Shown here in pieces: positions 33,844 to 45,374 of a stretch of 64,000 nt of DNA (within the stretch, counting starts at the first letter, position 1; each line of letters starts with the position of its first letter). Location: positions 22,835,901 to 22,899,900 of the forward strand of contig CM038469.1 in assembly GCA_021464415.1 (NCBI GenBank), given 5' to 3'. This DNA is from Lonicera japonica (Eukaryota > Streptophyta > Magnoliopsida > Dipsacales > Caprifoliaceae). A program made the translations under genes and the position numbers. Under the pieces are notes generated by a model. It was given only the letters and a program-made list of their open reading frames with translations. It was not told where the DNA came from and made no database searches.

Positions 33844-36684
33844 TGTGACGCCCCCAATCCCGTTCTGAGATTTTCACCTCCGGGACCCGGTTAATCACGG
33901 ATGACGTACGCGACGGCGGGTTTAAAATATAAAATTCATGACTTTCGAAAACTTTTCCTCAATAAAATGTCCAGTTTTACAAATACTCGGTATGTGGAGT
34001 TTACTTAAATAAAAACCAAACCTGTAAGATTTACAAAGCGCATTCACACAAACACAATCATATCCAACTCCACATCTATATATAAAAACCGTTTGTACAA
34101 ATCCATAGCCCGTTACATAAATAGAAAGAGTTTAATACAACCAACGATTATATACAACTGAGTCCTTAGTTCAAGGACTACAAAAGATATAGGACATCAG
34201 AGGCTACTAGACTCGTAAACCACGCGCCAATCCCCGATGCTTGACCTGCAAAACTGTTTAGAAAATGGGGTGAGCCAAATCCGGGCTCAGTGGGAACTAT
34301 ATAGGTTTTATATAGAAAATAATTGTTTTACGTCAACGCCGTAGTTTGAAAACCATGCAATGCAATGCAACTCACACACCCGTGTGTGCAAAACCCGCTA
34401 GGAATCCCATCCTAGTAACCAGGAAGCTGACTATTCAATCAACCTATCCCATCCGTAGACCTCCCATGGAATACCTTAAGTCGATCTCACATTACTAGTG
34501 AATCGTAGATATAAACCTACTTGAGTCCCTTCTCAAGTGTAACCCAAGGATATACTATGCTATCCGGTGCCTATACTGTATGTCATGACAGTTGGCCAAG
34601 TATTTATCATTTTCTCTTTAGTCATAGTACGTTATGAATTCCATACTTGGCCACCTACAAGGCCTTATCCCTACTTCGTTCTCATAACCAAGCCACGTAC
34701 TCACACTTGTATACCAGGTTTCTATGGCCAATAGCTAATAATGCTTTCCACTTTATCTGTTAGTACGTTATGAGTGGCCAACGGTTTCCTATGTATATTA
34801 TGTCATTTACGATAGTGTCTACATCATTGTTCTTACTAAAGGCACACTCGCTCGAGGCAACATATCACCAACCATGCCATACACGATATGATACAATACA
34901 ATAATAATGATAATATAAGCAATTCACATCCACAACACAACAATCCGTATCATATCTCCAGTATAGTGCCTCAGTTTCACCCCGCGGTCTGACCAGGCCC
35001 AGAACAGAGAATCCAGCGAGTCCCGAAGGATCCAAAGCTCTTGTCCATGTCTCCTCTAGGTGGGGTGTGGTTCAGGGACTTAGTTCTCCAAGTAGGTCAT
35101 TCGAAGATAACCCACGCGACGGTCACTTTCCCGGGGACAACACCCCGAATAGTTAACAAGGAGAACACCTCATACAAACCACATCGACACTCTAGAGAAA
35201 CTACACCAGGCGATACCCTAGTGGGTGATGACCATTAGTAGCCCAACTACTTCCCGGGGACTCACCATTTGGGAAGTAGTGGCACACGGGACCTGCTCCG
35301 CTTGCCGGGGAAACTCATCTAACCAAGGACACATAGTCCAGTTGGAAGGCAAGATACCTAGAGTGGGCTCTCCTTTGTGGACACACACAATCATCGGCGG
35401 AGTCACCGACTTCATTTTACCCGTGCACGGTTTAGGGCCTTTCACCCATGGGCGGCAATAGGCGGCCCTCCTTCGAATCACGGGGAGCTACCCGGTGCTT
35501 GGCATATCATCATATCCAGCCCATATATGTGATCACAGTAACATACATCACATTCATTCATTTCCCACAATGAATATCATCATCATCATCAATCATACAT
35601 CACACATATGGCTAAGCATCACATATATAATCATACAAGCGCCCACTCATCCATTTATCATCATTGACATCATCATCAATCATTTCTACAAGAGTATTCA
35701 TTACTCGTATACTTCATACGTTTATCATCACATGATCATTCTCATAATAAGGCCAATTGGTTTGGTAATCGCGTCACACACCTCATCATATGGTACGTGT
35801 ATTCAACTAAGGCCGTATGTGTTCCATAATGATTCACTAGCTATATCATTAAGCTAAGTATTCATTATTAACATCATATGTCTCATTACGTGTTTTATGA
35901 TGATACTCACGTCATCATATCAAGCCATGTATTGGTTGTTATGAATCTAGCTCACCCGGCATACCAATACAACTCGCCTAGGTGTTCGTGTCCATGACCA
36001 GGGGCAATCCATGCCCTAACAACCGTGTTTCATGTGTTCTCAAAGAGTCTCAAGACTAAACTCTCATTACTAGTGCCTAGCTCGCTCCACGCAAGCCAAT
36101 AGACTCGTACGTTAAGGCATATCGCTCCACCGTAGTGGATTCTCACCACATATACCATAAATAATACCCTTCGATCGTATCTAGTGGTATAGATGTGTAT
36201 CTCTATCATTAATAACCCAGAATCATCCATCAATACGCACAAGACCTAAAAACCACAATTTATAAGTCTTACGGATAGCTACGGAATTGGTTTCACATGA
36301 ACCTCTAGCTACGCATGCTAAATCGTGGAACTAGATAATCAATCACGCTGTAGGAGTGATAATCTATCAATATCTATCATTAATCTAAGAATTATCTAGC
36401 CCAAACCCCAAGAGATGCAAACAACACATGCTTTCGATCAAAATCCCCAATTTGTAGTTTAAATCGCTAATCATCAATCAAACGTTGGAAAACAAGTTTT
36501 TGTATTAGTGTCCCCACCTTAGACAAGCCGAACCCGTAAGTTGATGAAGCATAGAAGCCGTATTGCCCAAGCCCTAGCTCTAACATAAGCTCCAACGGAA
36601 GAAGAAAGCGGGAAGGATGATGAATAGTGAAGGAGAAAGCAATTCGGGACACAAATCTTGGATGAGAGATGAGAGATGTGCATG

Positions 36685-37969
36685 TGTGAGAATCCGGACC
36701 CCCGCGACCCGAGAGGCATCCTTGTTCTCTGTTTGATTTGAAAACGTGTTTTGTAGAGTCGCCAGTTTGTTTTACGAGAAAACAAACAAAAGATCGTACG
36801 AAGGATAATTCGAAAACGAACTATCTTTCATACGTTTGAAACCAGAGATTTACTTTGAAAAATTTACTTTGCTAGGGTTCGGGAACTACGTTACGAATTG
36901 GGAAGGTGTTAGGCACCCAATTCGCCCTTTCGGTCTCTTAATGGATCATGTATCTAATTCCTATTTTAGGTATCTTGCAAGTAGTTCAAATGGTTTTCAA
37001 AATAGTTCTTTCCGGATAAATTTAGTTTTAAAATAGTATTTTGAAATCAGACTCGAGCTTTGCGAGCGCCTACGTATTCATTCGTAGAATGAAATCAGAG
37101 TCTCGTAGTTCCTTTCTTTTGGAAACTGTTTTTGTATTTTTGTTTGTTTTGAAAACGTGTCAAAAAGGATTTTAGATTTCTTGTAAAAATTATAAGGGAC
37201 TAGTTTAGAAAACAATGAACTTCTTTGTAAGTTATCTAATTTTATATATTAAAACTGATATAGAAATGCAAAACCGAAAATTAGAGGAGTGGTAGAAAGT
37301 TATACCTGCTGCGCTTGAAGAAGATAGAAGGACTTTGCCTTGACTTCCTTCTCTTTCTAGAGCTTTCTCTCTCTAGAACTTTCTCTCACTAGTCTTCTCT
37401 CACACTAGCCCTCTCTCTCAGAATTTCTCTAAAAATGACTTTCTAGAGACTTTGACAAAGCTCCTACTTACCAAAAATACTATTGAATGTTGATCCCCCC
37501 AAAATGGGATCCCAAGGGTCCTATTTATAGCTAAAATCCCGCCAAAAATGTTCCAAAGGAGGCCAACCGCAGGGGGTAGCCGCATGGGGTGCGGCTGGGG
37601 CGTGCGGCTAGGTGACAACCGTACGGTTGGGAGCCAACCATGCGGCGAGGGTAAGTACCAACCGTACGGTTGGGAGCCAACCGTGCGGTTGGGGGGCGTG
37701 CGGCTAGGAGGCGACTGTGCGGCTAGGGCATGGCCAACCGTACGGTTGGGAGCCAACCGTGCAGTTGGAGGGCGTGCGGCTGGCTATAAAAAAACTCAAG
37801 GGTTATTGTCCCGTCCTAGTAAGCGAAGTGGCAACAAGGGTTATGGTAGATTCCTAACGCGCCGAAAATCAGGGTTTTTCCTAATGGTCTCTTGTATGCA
37901 TGATGACTTAAGACTTGATGCAAAATGCTTGTTAGGTTCATACGAGGGTCGTGGATTGGGGTGTTCACA
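36685..37969 (-). mobile_element. R-type solo LTR copy 3 (R3)
   Basis: 1285 bp, TGTGAGAATCC ... GTGTTCACA, with perfect GCATG duplications (36680-36684 and 37970-37974). Minus orientation is set by the TATA box (37529-37522). It is the best-bounded member of the R-type family and shows that the repeat is a unit with TG...CA ends and 5-bp duplications, hence an LTR. Confidence 0.9.
37616..37749. repeat. Palindrome cluster CCAACCGTACGGTTGG in R3
   Basis: Copies lie at 37616-37629 (14 bp), 37658-37673 and 37734-37749, with degenerate copies between them ('ccaaccgtgcggttgg', 'ccaaccatgcggc'). The 178-residue open frame across it is a translation of the repeat, not a protein. Confidence 0.85.
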
Positions 37970-38112
37970 GCATGATCTCTTTTCTCTCTCTCTAGAGCTC
38001 TCTAGAATCTCCCTCTCTCCCTCTCTATGTTGGATGCTCGAAAATGGAGAGCTTGGGGTGTTAAATGATGTGAAAACGGGTTAAAAACGCTCAAAACCGA
38101 CTTACAGGTGAA

Positions 38113-38211
38113 CCATGATCGATCATGGGTCCCCCATGATCGATCATGAAGCATTCTGGAATTCTCTGGAGGACCATGATCGATCATGGCCTTCCATGAT
38201 CGATCATGGAA
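38113..38211. repeat. Palindrome cluster CCATGATCGATCATGG in the solo LTR
   Basis: Four copies: 38113-38128, 38135-38148, 38174-38189 and 38192-38211, the last a perfect 20-bp palindrome. They lie about 400-500 bp from the LTR start, the same place as in the large-LTR element. Confidence 0.9.
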
Positions 38212-38616
38212 GTCACTGCAACGGCAAATGACTTTCTGAGGCCAAAACGGACCTCGAAACGGCTGAATCTCAACTCGGCCCAAACACAAAAGTTGTAGAG
38301 GGAAAAGAAATGAAGACGTGGCCGAAAACGGAGAGTCATTTAGACATCGGATGAAGAAGTTATGACCTCTCAAAGTTGGCCAGAAATCTACGAATCGCGA
38401 AAAGTCGAAACACGCGATTTACGCTTCGGTTTCAACCCGAACCACCCGAATAATGTAACGATCACTCCCTCAAACTAAATATAGCTAACATGACATACTA
38501 GAACTATTGGGTTGAGTGCAAAGGGCTCGGGTTCCAATGCTCGCTCTCTGACGGAGATTAAGCCATACCGGGCTTAAGAGAAGGTCAACGCGGAAAAAGG
38601 AACACGGGGCATTACA

Positions 38617-38956
38617 CCTACACATATGAGGTTAGGGTAAGGTATCCGAGAGAGGGAGGTTGTACCAAGTGTCCAAAGAATATGACATTGAGTTGAAATT
38701 CATTCATTTGTCAAATAAAATCGAAGCCATGGAGTCTAGTAAAATGAGGGAAGGTTGTATAGGTACTAGCACTGTTTGTATCATTTGTAAGAAGGTGGGA
38801 CATTCCACGGAGGAATGTCACACAATCCCGGCCTTTAAAGAGGTCCTTCAAAGTCCCTCACAAGTGAATGTTATGAACTTGTACTCTAGATCACACAATG
38901 ATCCATTTTCTCAAAGGTACAATGAAGGGTGGAGGAATCATCCTAACTTTATTTAG
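38617..38956 (+). pseudogene. Athila gag C-terminal half with zinc knuckle (Ath-2)
   Basis: Downstream of the solo LTR the frame encodes 'LSNKIEAMESSKMREG', then an intact CCHC knuckle C-I-I-C-x4-H-x4-C (38776-38823), an RNA-binding motif, and 'YSRSHNDPFSQRYNEGWR'. A TAG ends it at 38956. Next to it a deletion (near 39005) removes the proline-rich tail and nearly all of the protease that Ath-1 still has. Confidence 0.8.
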
Positions 38957-39029
38957 GGAGGAAAAAAAATGCTCCTCAAAATTTAAATACAAATTCAAAC
39001 TCTTGAGCTATCATCAATTGTAAGAATGA

Positions 39030-39500
39030 GATTGTAAAATTGGCCTTTGAAAATATGACTCTTGAGCTCAACGTGTTTTCAATAGGTAACAAACAAGATG
39101 ATTTTAATGATGAAATTGAACATTTAAACATGATAGAGTCACTAGTACAAGACCATTTTTCTTCCATTTATGAATCGGAATCATTGGAAGATTTGCTAAC
39201 CACTCCTAATGATCCTAAGGAATGTGTGCATGTGTGTTTCTTTGGATGATAGGAACAAAGAAGAACTCTTAAAGACGGAAGAAAGTGCACAAGTGGAACC
39301 ACCAAAGCTTGAAGGAAGGACGGAGCTCAAGCCTCTCCCTAGCAATTTGAAGTATGCTTTCCTAGGTGCATTCGACACTTACCCTATGGTAATCTCTTCC
39401 GAACTCTCAAAGGATCAAGAAGAACCGTTGGTAAGTATGCTAAGTAAATCGAAAAGCTTTTGGGTGGAAGTTAGCCAACCTCCAAGGGATTAGTCCATTA
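39030..39500 (+). pseudogene. Athila protease C-terminal remnant and linker
   Basis: Sequence from 39013 matches the end of the Ath-1 protease ('KNEIVKLAF' relatives), so the catalytic part is deleted. Two overlapping frames, 39040-39249 and 39209-39493, are the linker with a frameshift between them, including 'LKPLPSNLKYAFLGAFDTYP'. Confidence 0.7.
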
Positions 39501-40333
39501 ATTTGCACACACAAAATCCACTTAGAGGAAGGTGAAAAGCCTTCAAGGCAATTTTAATCGAGTTAAATCCTCACATGCAAGAAGTAGTAAGAACTGAGGT
39601 GTTGAAATTGCTTGATGCCAAGATCATCTATCCGATTTTGGATAGTAAATGGGTGAGTCCGACTCAAGTTGTACCCAAAAAATTCGAGCTTATCGTAGTT
39701 AAGAATGAAAACGATGAGTTGATACCTCAATGACTCACCACCAGGTGGCGAATGTGTATAGATTACTATAAGTTAAATGAAGCCACTAGAAATGACCATT
39801 TCCTTCTCCCATTTTTAGATCAAACACTTGAAAGAATGGCGAGTCATGAATTCTATTCTTTCTTAGACGGATTTTTTGGTTACAACCAAATCGAAATTGA
39901 TCTTGAGGACTAAGAGAAAACAACCTTCACATGCCCGTTTGGTACTTTTGCTTATCAAAAAATGCCTTTTGATTTATGCAATGCACTGGCCAATTTTCAA
40001 AGATGTATGTTGAGCATTTTTAGCGATTTGGTGGAGAAAACCCTAGAGGTTTTCATAGACAACTTTACCATTTACGGTAAGTCGTTCGATAATTGTTTGC
40101 TCAATGTTGAACAAGTTTTAAAAAGGTTCATTAAGAAGCAACTCGTCCTCAATTGGGAGAAATGTCATTTCATGTTAACGAAGGGCATTGTGTTGGGCCA
40201 TGTTATATCGGGGAAAGACATTGAAGTGGACAAGGCAAAGATCGAGCTTATATCAAAGCTCCCCACCCCCAAAGTCGATAAAGGATGTTCGCTCATTTTT
40301 GGGGCATGCCTGATTCTACTGCCGCTTCATTAA
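39501..40333 (+). pseudogene. Athila reverse transcriptase (Ath-2)
   Basis: One frame reads from the fingers ('DSKWVSPTQVVPKK', about 39640) through 'TCPFGTFAYQKMPFDLCNA' and 'LNWEKCHFMLTKGIVLGHV'. In-frame stops sit at 39731-39733 and 39911-39913. The catalytic Y/F-x-D-D box reads FIDN (40052-40063), so the second aspartate is asparagine. Both defects rule out activity. Confidence 0.8.
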
Positions 40334-40860
40334 AAATTTTAGCGCTATCACTAAACCCATGTGCAATTTACTCTAGAAACACGCTCCATTTGAATGGACC
40401 AAAGCATGCGAGGAGGCCTTTGTTAAATTCAAGCATATGCTCACTACTGCACCCACACCCATCATGCAATTAAACTCCGGATTGGAGCCTTCCCTTTAAG
40501 CTTATGTGCAACACTAGTGATTACACCGTTGGGGGCCGTCCTTGGCCAACGCAAAGATAAAAAGCCAAGAGTGATTTATTATGCGAACCGAACTCTCAAT
40601 GAGGCTCAAATTAATTACAACAGCACTGAGACGAAACTCTTGGCTATTGCCTTCGCCCTCAACAAAGTTTTGTCCTACCTCATTAGGACCTCCAATCGTC
40701 ATCTTTACGGACCATGCGGCACCCAAATACCTTTTCACTAAGAAGGATGCAGAATCAAGTCTCCTAAGATGGATTCTTCTCTTACAAGAATTCAATCTTT
40801 TCATAAAGGACAAGAAGGGTGTCAAAAATGTGGTGGCGGATCATCTATCTCACCTTTCAT
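40334..40860 (+). pseudogene. Athila RNase H region (Ath-2)
   Basis: Two overlapping frames (40517-40741 and 40581-41042) give 'VIYYANRTLNEAQINYNSTE' and, after a frameshift, 'IFTDHAAPKYLFTKKDAES' and 'VADHLSHL', the standard RNase H tail of Athila elements. The first catalytic region is also shifted. Confidence 0.75.
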
Positions 40861-40989
40861 TTACAGACCACATTGAAGAGAGTGCTATCAAAGACTCATT
40901 TTCGGATAAGAAACTAATCGTTATCTCCATTTTTCCATGGTACGCCGATATCATGAATTACCTCATCACCGGAAAAATGCCAAGTCCTT

Positions 40990-42070
40990 GGAGTGCTCAA
41001 GACCGAAGGAAATTTTTGTCCGAAGCCAACCTCTTTTATTAGAATGATCCGTATTTATTCAAGTATGGAGCGTATTAAATTATTCGATGATGCATCCCCA
41101 ATGATGAATTCGAAAGGGTTTTATGCTCTTGCCACAATGAAGCTTGTGGTGGGCATTTATCGACCAAGAAAACGGCCGCCAAGATTCTGCAATGTGGCCT
41201 TTATTGGCCAACAATGTTTAAAGACGCCCACGTGTTTTGCAAAGCTTTCCCGAGATGCTAAATGCTCAGAGGAATCACAAAGAAAAGTATGATGGCTCTC
41301 AACCCGATCCTCGTGGTTAAAATTTTTGATTGTTGGTACATTGACTTCATGGGACCATTCTCACCCTCTTTTTTAATCTCTATATCTTTCTTGCGGTTGA
41401 TTATGTTTCAAAATGGGAGGAAGCAATAGCTTGCAAAACAAATGATCACAAAGTTGTGATCCGATTTTTAAAAGATAACATTCTTGTAAGATTTGGCACT
41501 CCAAAGGCATTTATAAGGGATGGAGGCTAACATTTTTGCACACCTTTTGAATCATTAATGCAAAAATATGGTATGAACCGTAGGGTCTCCCTCGCTTATC
41601 ACCCTCAAATAAACGGGCAAGCCGAGCTTGAAAACAGAGAGATAAAACAAATTTTAGAAAAAATGGTAATTCCAAATCGTAAAAATTTGTCAATGCGACT
41701 AAACGATGCACTTTGGGCCTGTTGAGTTGGAATATAACTCACTTTGGGCAATAAAATTGGTAAATACTGAGTTTGAGGAAGTTAGGAAAAGCTGGATGTT
41801 GCAAATTGAAGAATCAGAGGAATTGCAGAGAGACGCATTTAAAAATGCTAAGATAAACAAGGAAAGGGCAAAAATATTTCATGACAAATTAATTTTGTGA
41901 AAAGAGTTCAAACTCGACCAAAAAGTCCTTGTTTATGATACGTGTCTCCACCTTTTTTCGGAAAGTTAAAGTTGTGTTGGACCGGCCCTTATATTGTCAA
42001 GCATGTATTCCCATTTGGGGCCGTGACGGTGATGGATCCAAAAACGAGGTTTGAATTCAAAGTCAACTAA
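40990..42070 (+). pseudogene. Athila integrase region (Ath-2)
   Basis: Fragments in several frames: a zinc-binding part near 41140-41265 ('GGHLSTKKTAAKI', 'LYWPTMF'), a core near 41330-41356 ('YIDFMGPF') containing the first catalytic aspartate, and later pieces near 41600 ('AYHPQINGQAELENR') with the catalytic glutamate. There are stops in all frames. Confidence 0.65.
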
Positions 42071-43413
42071 TAAATATTGAAATCGTTCTTGGAAATCCTA
42101 GCGTTAGAGGTGTTCACCCCTCTAAGCAATCCGACGTACGCATCACAAGCGTAGGTCTTGTTTGTATATAATTTTTGTTTATTTTCTAGAGTTTTAGGAG
42201 AATCATCACCCTCGAGAAAGTTCAGGGGTTGCTTTGTAAAAACTGGAAACTTAAGGGTACAAGAGGGAATGGACTAAAAACCAACTAGCAGTGCACTCCT
42301 TTGCTTCTCCAAAGTTTGCTGCTTTAGAGATCGAAAAGCCAAATGGGAGACCGCCCATTTTTCGTTCAATTCACATTGAGGACAATGCGTTCTTCAAAGT
42401 TGGGGGGTAATATACTTAAATTTTAATGGTTTTTCAATTTTTGAATTTTCCATGTGTTTAGAGCTTATTTTCAAAAAAATTGAAAGTTTAAAAAATGATG
42501 AATATTTTTTTAAATGATGATGATTGACTTATTAGCTATTGGCATGAATTCCTTGATCTAGATGGAATTTTGAGTGACAATCTAGCTTGCTTTGCTTCAG
42601 TTAGATCCATGACCCTATAAACGTCCCTTAAAATGTGTAAATGCTTCAAGTAGAGAAATTCTTTCGTAACACTTAGAGTAATTTGTATTTTGTGAAGAGG
42701 GAATTCTTGTCCAAAAAATGATGGAGGTTTGTTCGAAAAGATCCTCCAAAAGAGAGGACAAATACATGGCACTTTGAAAAACTTGGATGACTTTTAATCC
42801 TAATATCGACTTAAAGCTTCACTTGACTAAATCATAAGTCTCTTTGTTTAATATTATGGATAAGTAAAGGTTATCTTATGGGAAAGGGTGAATAGCTTCC
42901 TTTAAGCTTAATAAATAAGCATAAAATGTGAAATTTAGCAAAATTTTCGAGAAAAGATAGAAAAGTGCTTAGAAATGGACAAAATTTCAAGGTTTCGTTT
43001 TTGAAGGAAATTCCTTTTCCATCTCTTGTGATCAATAATCTTTGTGTTTAAATGAGAATTTTGCTAAGACAAGATTTAGCATGTCATTAAAAGGAAGTAT
43101 GGGTCATGTTTCTAAAGGAGATAAGCAATTTATATAGTCATTCAAAACACACAAGTCTGGAAATAGTGATAGTAATGGCATAAGCTTTGCAAATTGAACT
43201 TTTGACATCATTATTCCCATCATTCACCATGATCAAACATTTGATGTTTGTAGGTATTATCACTGTAAACCTTCATGAGACAAACCTCGTCTTCTAAGGG
43301 AACTTGAAAGTTTTTAACATGGCTTAAAGCATTTTATCAATGCAAATTTAGATAATATTATTTTACTTTTATTTATCTTGCTAAGGGACTAGCAAGAGAT
43401 AAGTCGGGGGAGT
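42071..43413 (+). other. Athila 3' untranslated region, no gene
   Basis: The region between integrase and the 3' LTR has no credible open frame and no envelope-like frame, which some Athila relatives carry. A G-rich run (TTGGGGGGTAA, near 42401) lies inside. The polypurine tract AGTCGGGGGAG ends it at about 43413. Confidence 0.6.
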
Positions 43414-45036
43414 TGAAAAACGCATAATATAGTCATTCATACGCTTCATTTTTTGAGTTGTTTGACGTGTTTATCTCTTTAAAACTACTCGGTTTGCCAA
43501 CCTATTTTACGATTAGCCTCGTAGCACTTTTGTATTTAACATTGCTTGGAAAGACACATTTTGTGTTTATTTTAGTTTCTTTAGATCTCAAGAAATACTG
43601 TATTTAATATAATAGTGGATTTATCGATGGGACAAAAGGCATCTCAACAAAGTGGATTTATCCATGGAAAAAAAAGGCATTGCTTATTTTGGGTTCTTAG
43701 TGGAGAGATGGGAGGTAGACAATCCAACACTTCTATTCATAGTCTTCATTGTTGCATTGGAGGATATCTTTTATTACTTCCCTTCTCTCAATTTATTAAG
43801 AGTTTGTAATAGTTTTTTAGAGAGAGAAATGGAGTTCATTTCTATAATTCTTCTCTCTACATTTATTATGGAGTAAATTTCTTTGCTAAGGCTATAAGAT
43901 GAAGTTCGCAATGCATTAATTAAGTAAGTTCAATTCTCATTCCATTGTTAGTATTGTTAAATACTTGTTGAATCCTTCATCTTCCCCATTTAATCAACCA
44001 TTCATAAGATAGTAAGCTAATTTCATATGAAGATTTGACTTTGTTTGCCTTGTGTACGTAGATCTCAAGCACTAATGAGGAGATTATACACTTGTGCATT
44101 TTTTACTAGCATATGTCCATTTCGTCTATCAATGAGATACTTTTCATTGCCAAGCATCATTAGTCTTTGAATATTCATGCAAACACCATAAATTTGAGAT
44201 TCCAATCCTTTAATACTTTAATGATATGTTGATTACTTTCTACACTTTATGTGATTTTGAGACTCATCATTTTTTTAGTTAAAGTGTTGCCAAATAGGAT
44301 TTTTTATGTTTATGTCATAAACAACTTCACTAATCATTCTAAGGATCCAATTTGTTTTTTTATCAGATATATCTAAATCGGATGATTTAATCTCTACGAG
44401 TTCCCAATCTTAGACAAATGAAATGTTATGATTTATTGAGCTAAACTCTTTGTAGTTGGCCATTTTCATAATCAAGTCAATTGCCTAGGTGAAACTAACA
44501 ATGAGTTCTAAAATGCCTAGTTTAAATTTATGCATTTTTTTTGTGTATCTCAAGTTTGTATCTTGGTTGAACATTACATGAGAACGGGTTGCACTTGTTT
44601 CAAACCCTTTGTTACAAGATACAAAGGAGAGATACACTTGTGTTGAATTTTGGTTACATCCTTTCTTTATATAGCATTTATATGGGAATGGGTTAATTTT
44701 GATCCACACCCATTTGCTTAGAAAAGTGTAAGATACTCAACACTTGGGAATTGCATTGAGAACTTTGAATGAGATTGATTATACATAACTTTACAAAGCA
44801 AATGAATTCTATAATGCCTTTGCCATTTCTCATCAATTGATACATCACTTAATTTTTTATTGCAAGATTTTAAAATTAAAATCAACAAATCAAATTCTCT
44901 TAACAAAGCCTTGGACCCGTAATCACCACATCATCTTTCTGACTATCCTTGTGGTTCGACACTTGCACTTATCAAGTATTATAACTTGACAACCTACACT
45001 TGGGTACTTAAGCACGGAAGTATTTTCGCAGCGTCA
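43414..45036 (+). repeat. 3' LTR of Ath-2
   Basis: 1623 bp, TGAAAAACGCATAAT ... GCAGCGTCA. Many substitutions and small indels separate it from the 5' LTR, so this insertion is much older than the Tekay element at 54057. Confidence 0.85.
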
Positions 45037-45359
45037 TACAAATATAGGTCTTATTTATTCTTTTTAATCATCCTGCTATTATTTCTAGTTTTCAAGAAAG
45101 AATTAAATAGGAAATTCTAGAGGTCTAGAGAAGAAGTTCTAGAGAGAGAAATCTAGGGTTTGTGCTCAGCTTTTGATCCAATCATTAATAAAAGTCTATC
45201 TCCTAGTAGAGTGCGGCACTGCTGATACCATTATTATTATTTTCATTATTGTGAAACTTTCGGAGCATGGTAACTTTAATTGATTGTGGTAACTCATTGT
45301 TTCTTCCGATTCCTCCTTGTTATGTTAGTAGTTTGGTTTTGCTAGGGTTTTGCACAACA
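45037..45359 (+). repeat. 3' part of a copia 5' LTR
   Basis: It ends '...gggttttgcacaaca' and is followed by a decayed initiator tRNA-Met primer site, TAGTATTAGAGG (45363-45374). The LTR start is presumably left of 21269, because Ath-2 inserted into it. Confidence 0.55.
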
Positions 45360-45374
45360 AATTAGTATTAGAGG

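Larger units (their letters stand above)
33844..38616 (-). mobile_element. Solo LTR of the large-LTR family, itself interrupted
   Basis: It begins TGTGACGCC and ends GGGGCATTACA, with perfect CCTAC duplications (33839-33843 and 38617-38621) in Ath-2 gag. Palindromes, donor-like and acceptor-like blocks match the LTRs at 9289 and 14170, so it belongs to the same or a sister family. Without the R3 insertion it is about 3.48 kb. The Ile/His-rich 120-residue open frame at 35495 is low-complexity and not a gene. Confidence 0.85.
21274..45036 (+). mobile_element. Athila-type Ty3/gypsy element (Ath-2) with nested insertions
   Basis: LTRs at 21274-22918 and 43414-45036 start TGA(T/A)AAA(T/C)GCATAAT and end in TCA. 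The flanks TATAA (21269-21273) and TACAA (45037-45041) are the target duplication with one change. A tRNA-Asp-type primer site, gag, a deleted protease, RT, RNase H and integrase follow in Athila order. Two insertions interrupt it: a copia cluster in the leader (22995-32972) and a solo LTR in gag (33844-38616). Stops and frameshifts throughout show it is dead. Confidence 0.9.

Noticed and set aside
35495..35857. 120-residue Ile/His-rich frame
   Set aside because: Low-complexity ATC/ATT repeats inside the solo LTR at 33844.
37548..38084. 178-residue open frame rich in 'YGWEPTVRLG'-type repeats
   Set aside because: It translates the CCAACCGTACGGTTGG palindrome array of the R3 LTR; the minus frame 37418-37756 is its mirror.
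38002..38373. 123-residue minus-strand frame with repeated 'HDRSW'
   Set aside because: It is the translation of the CCATGATCGATCATGG palindromes in an LTR, with no independent support.
40285..40473. Short frames in the Ath-2 RT-RNase H interval as separate genes
   Set aside because: They are frameshifted pieces of the Athila polyprotein.
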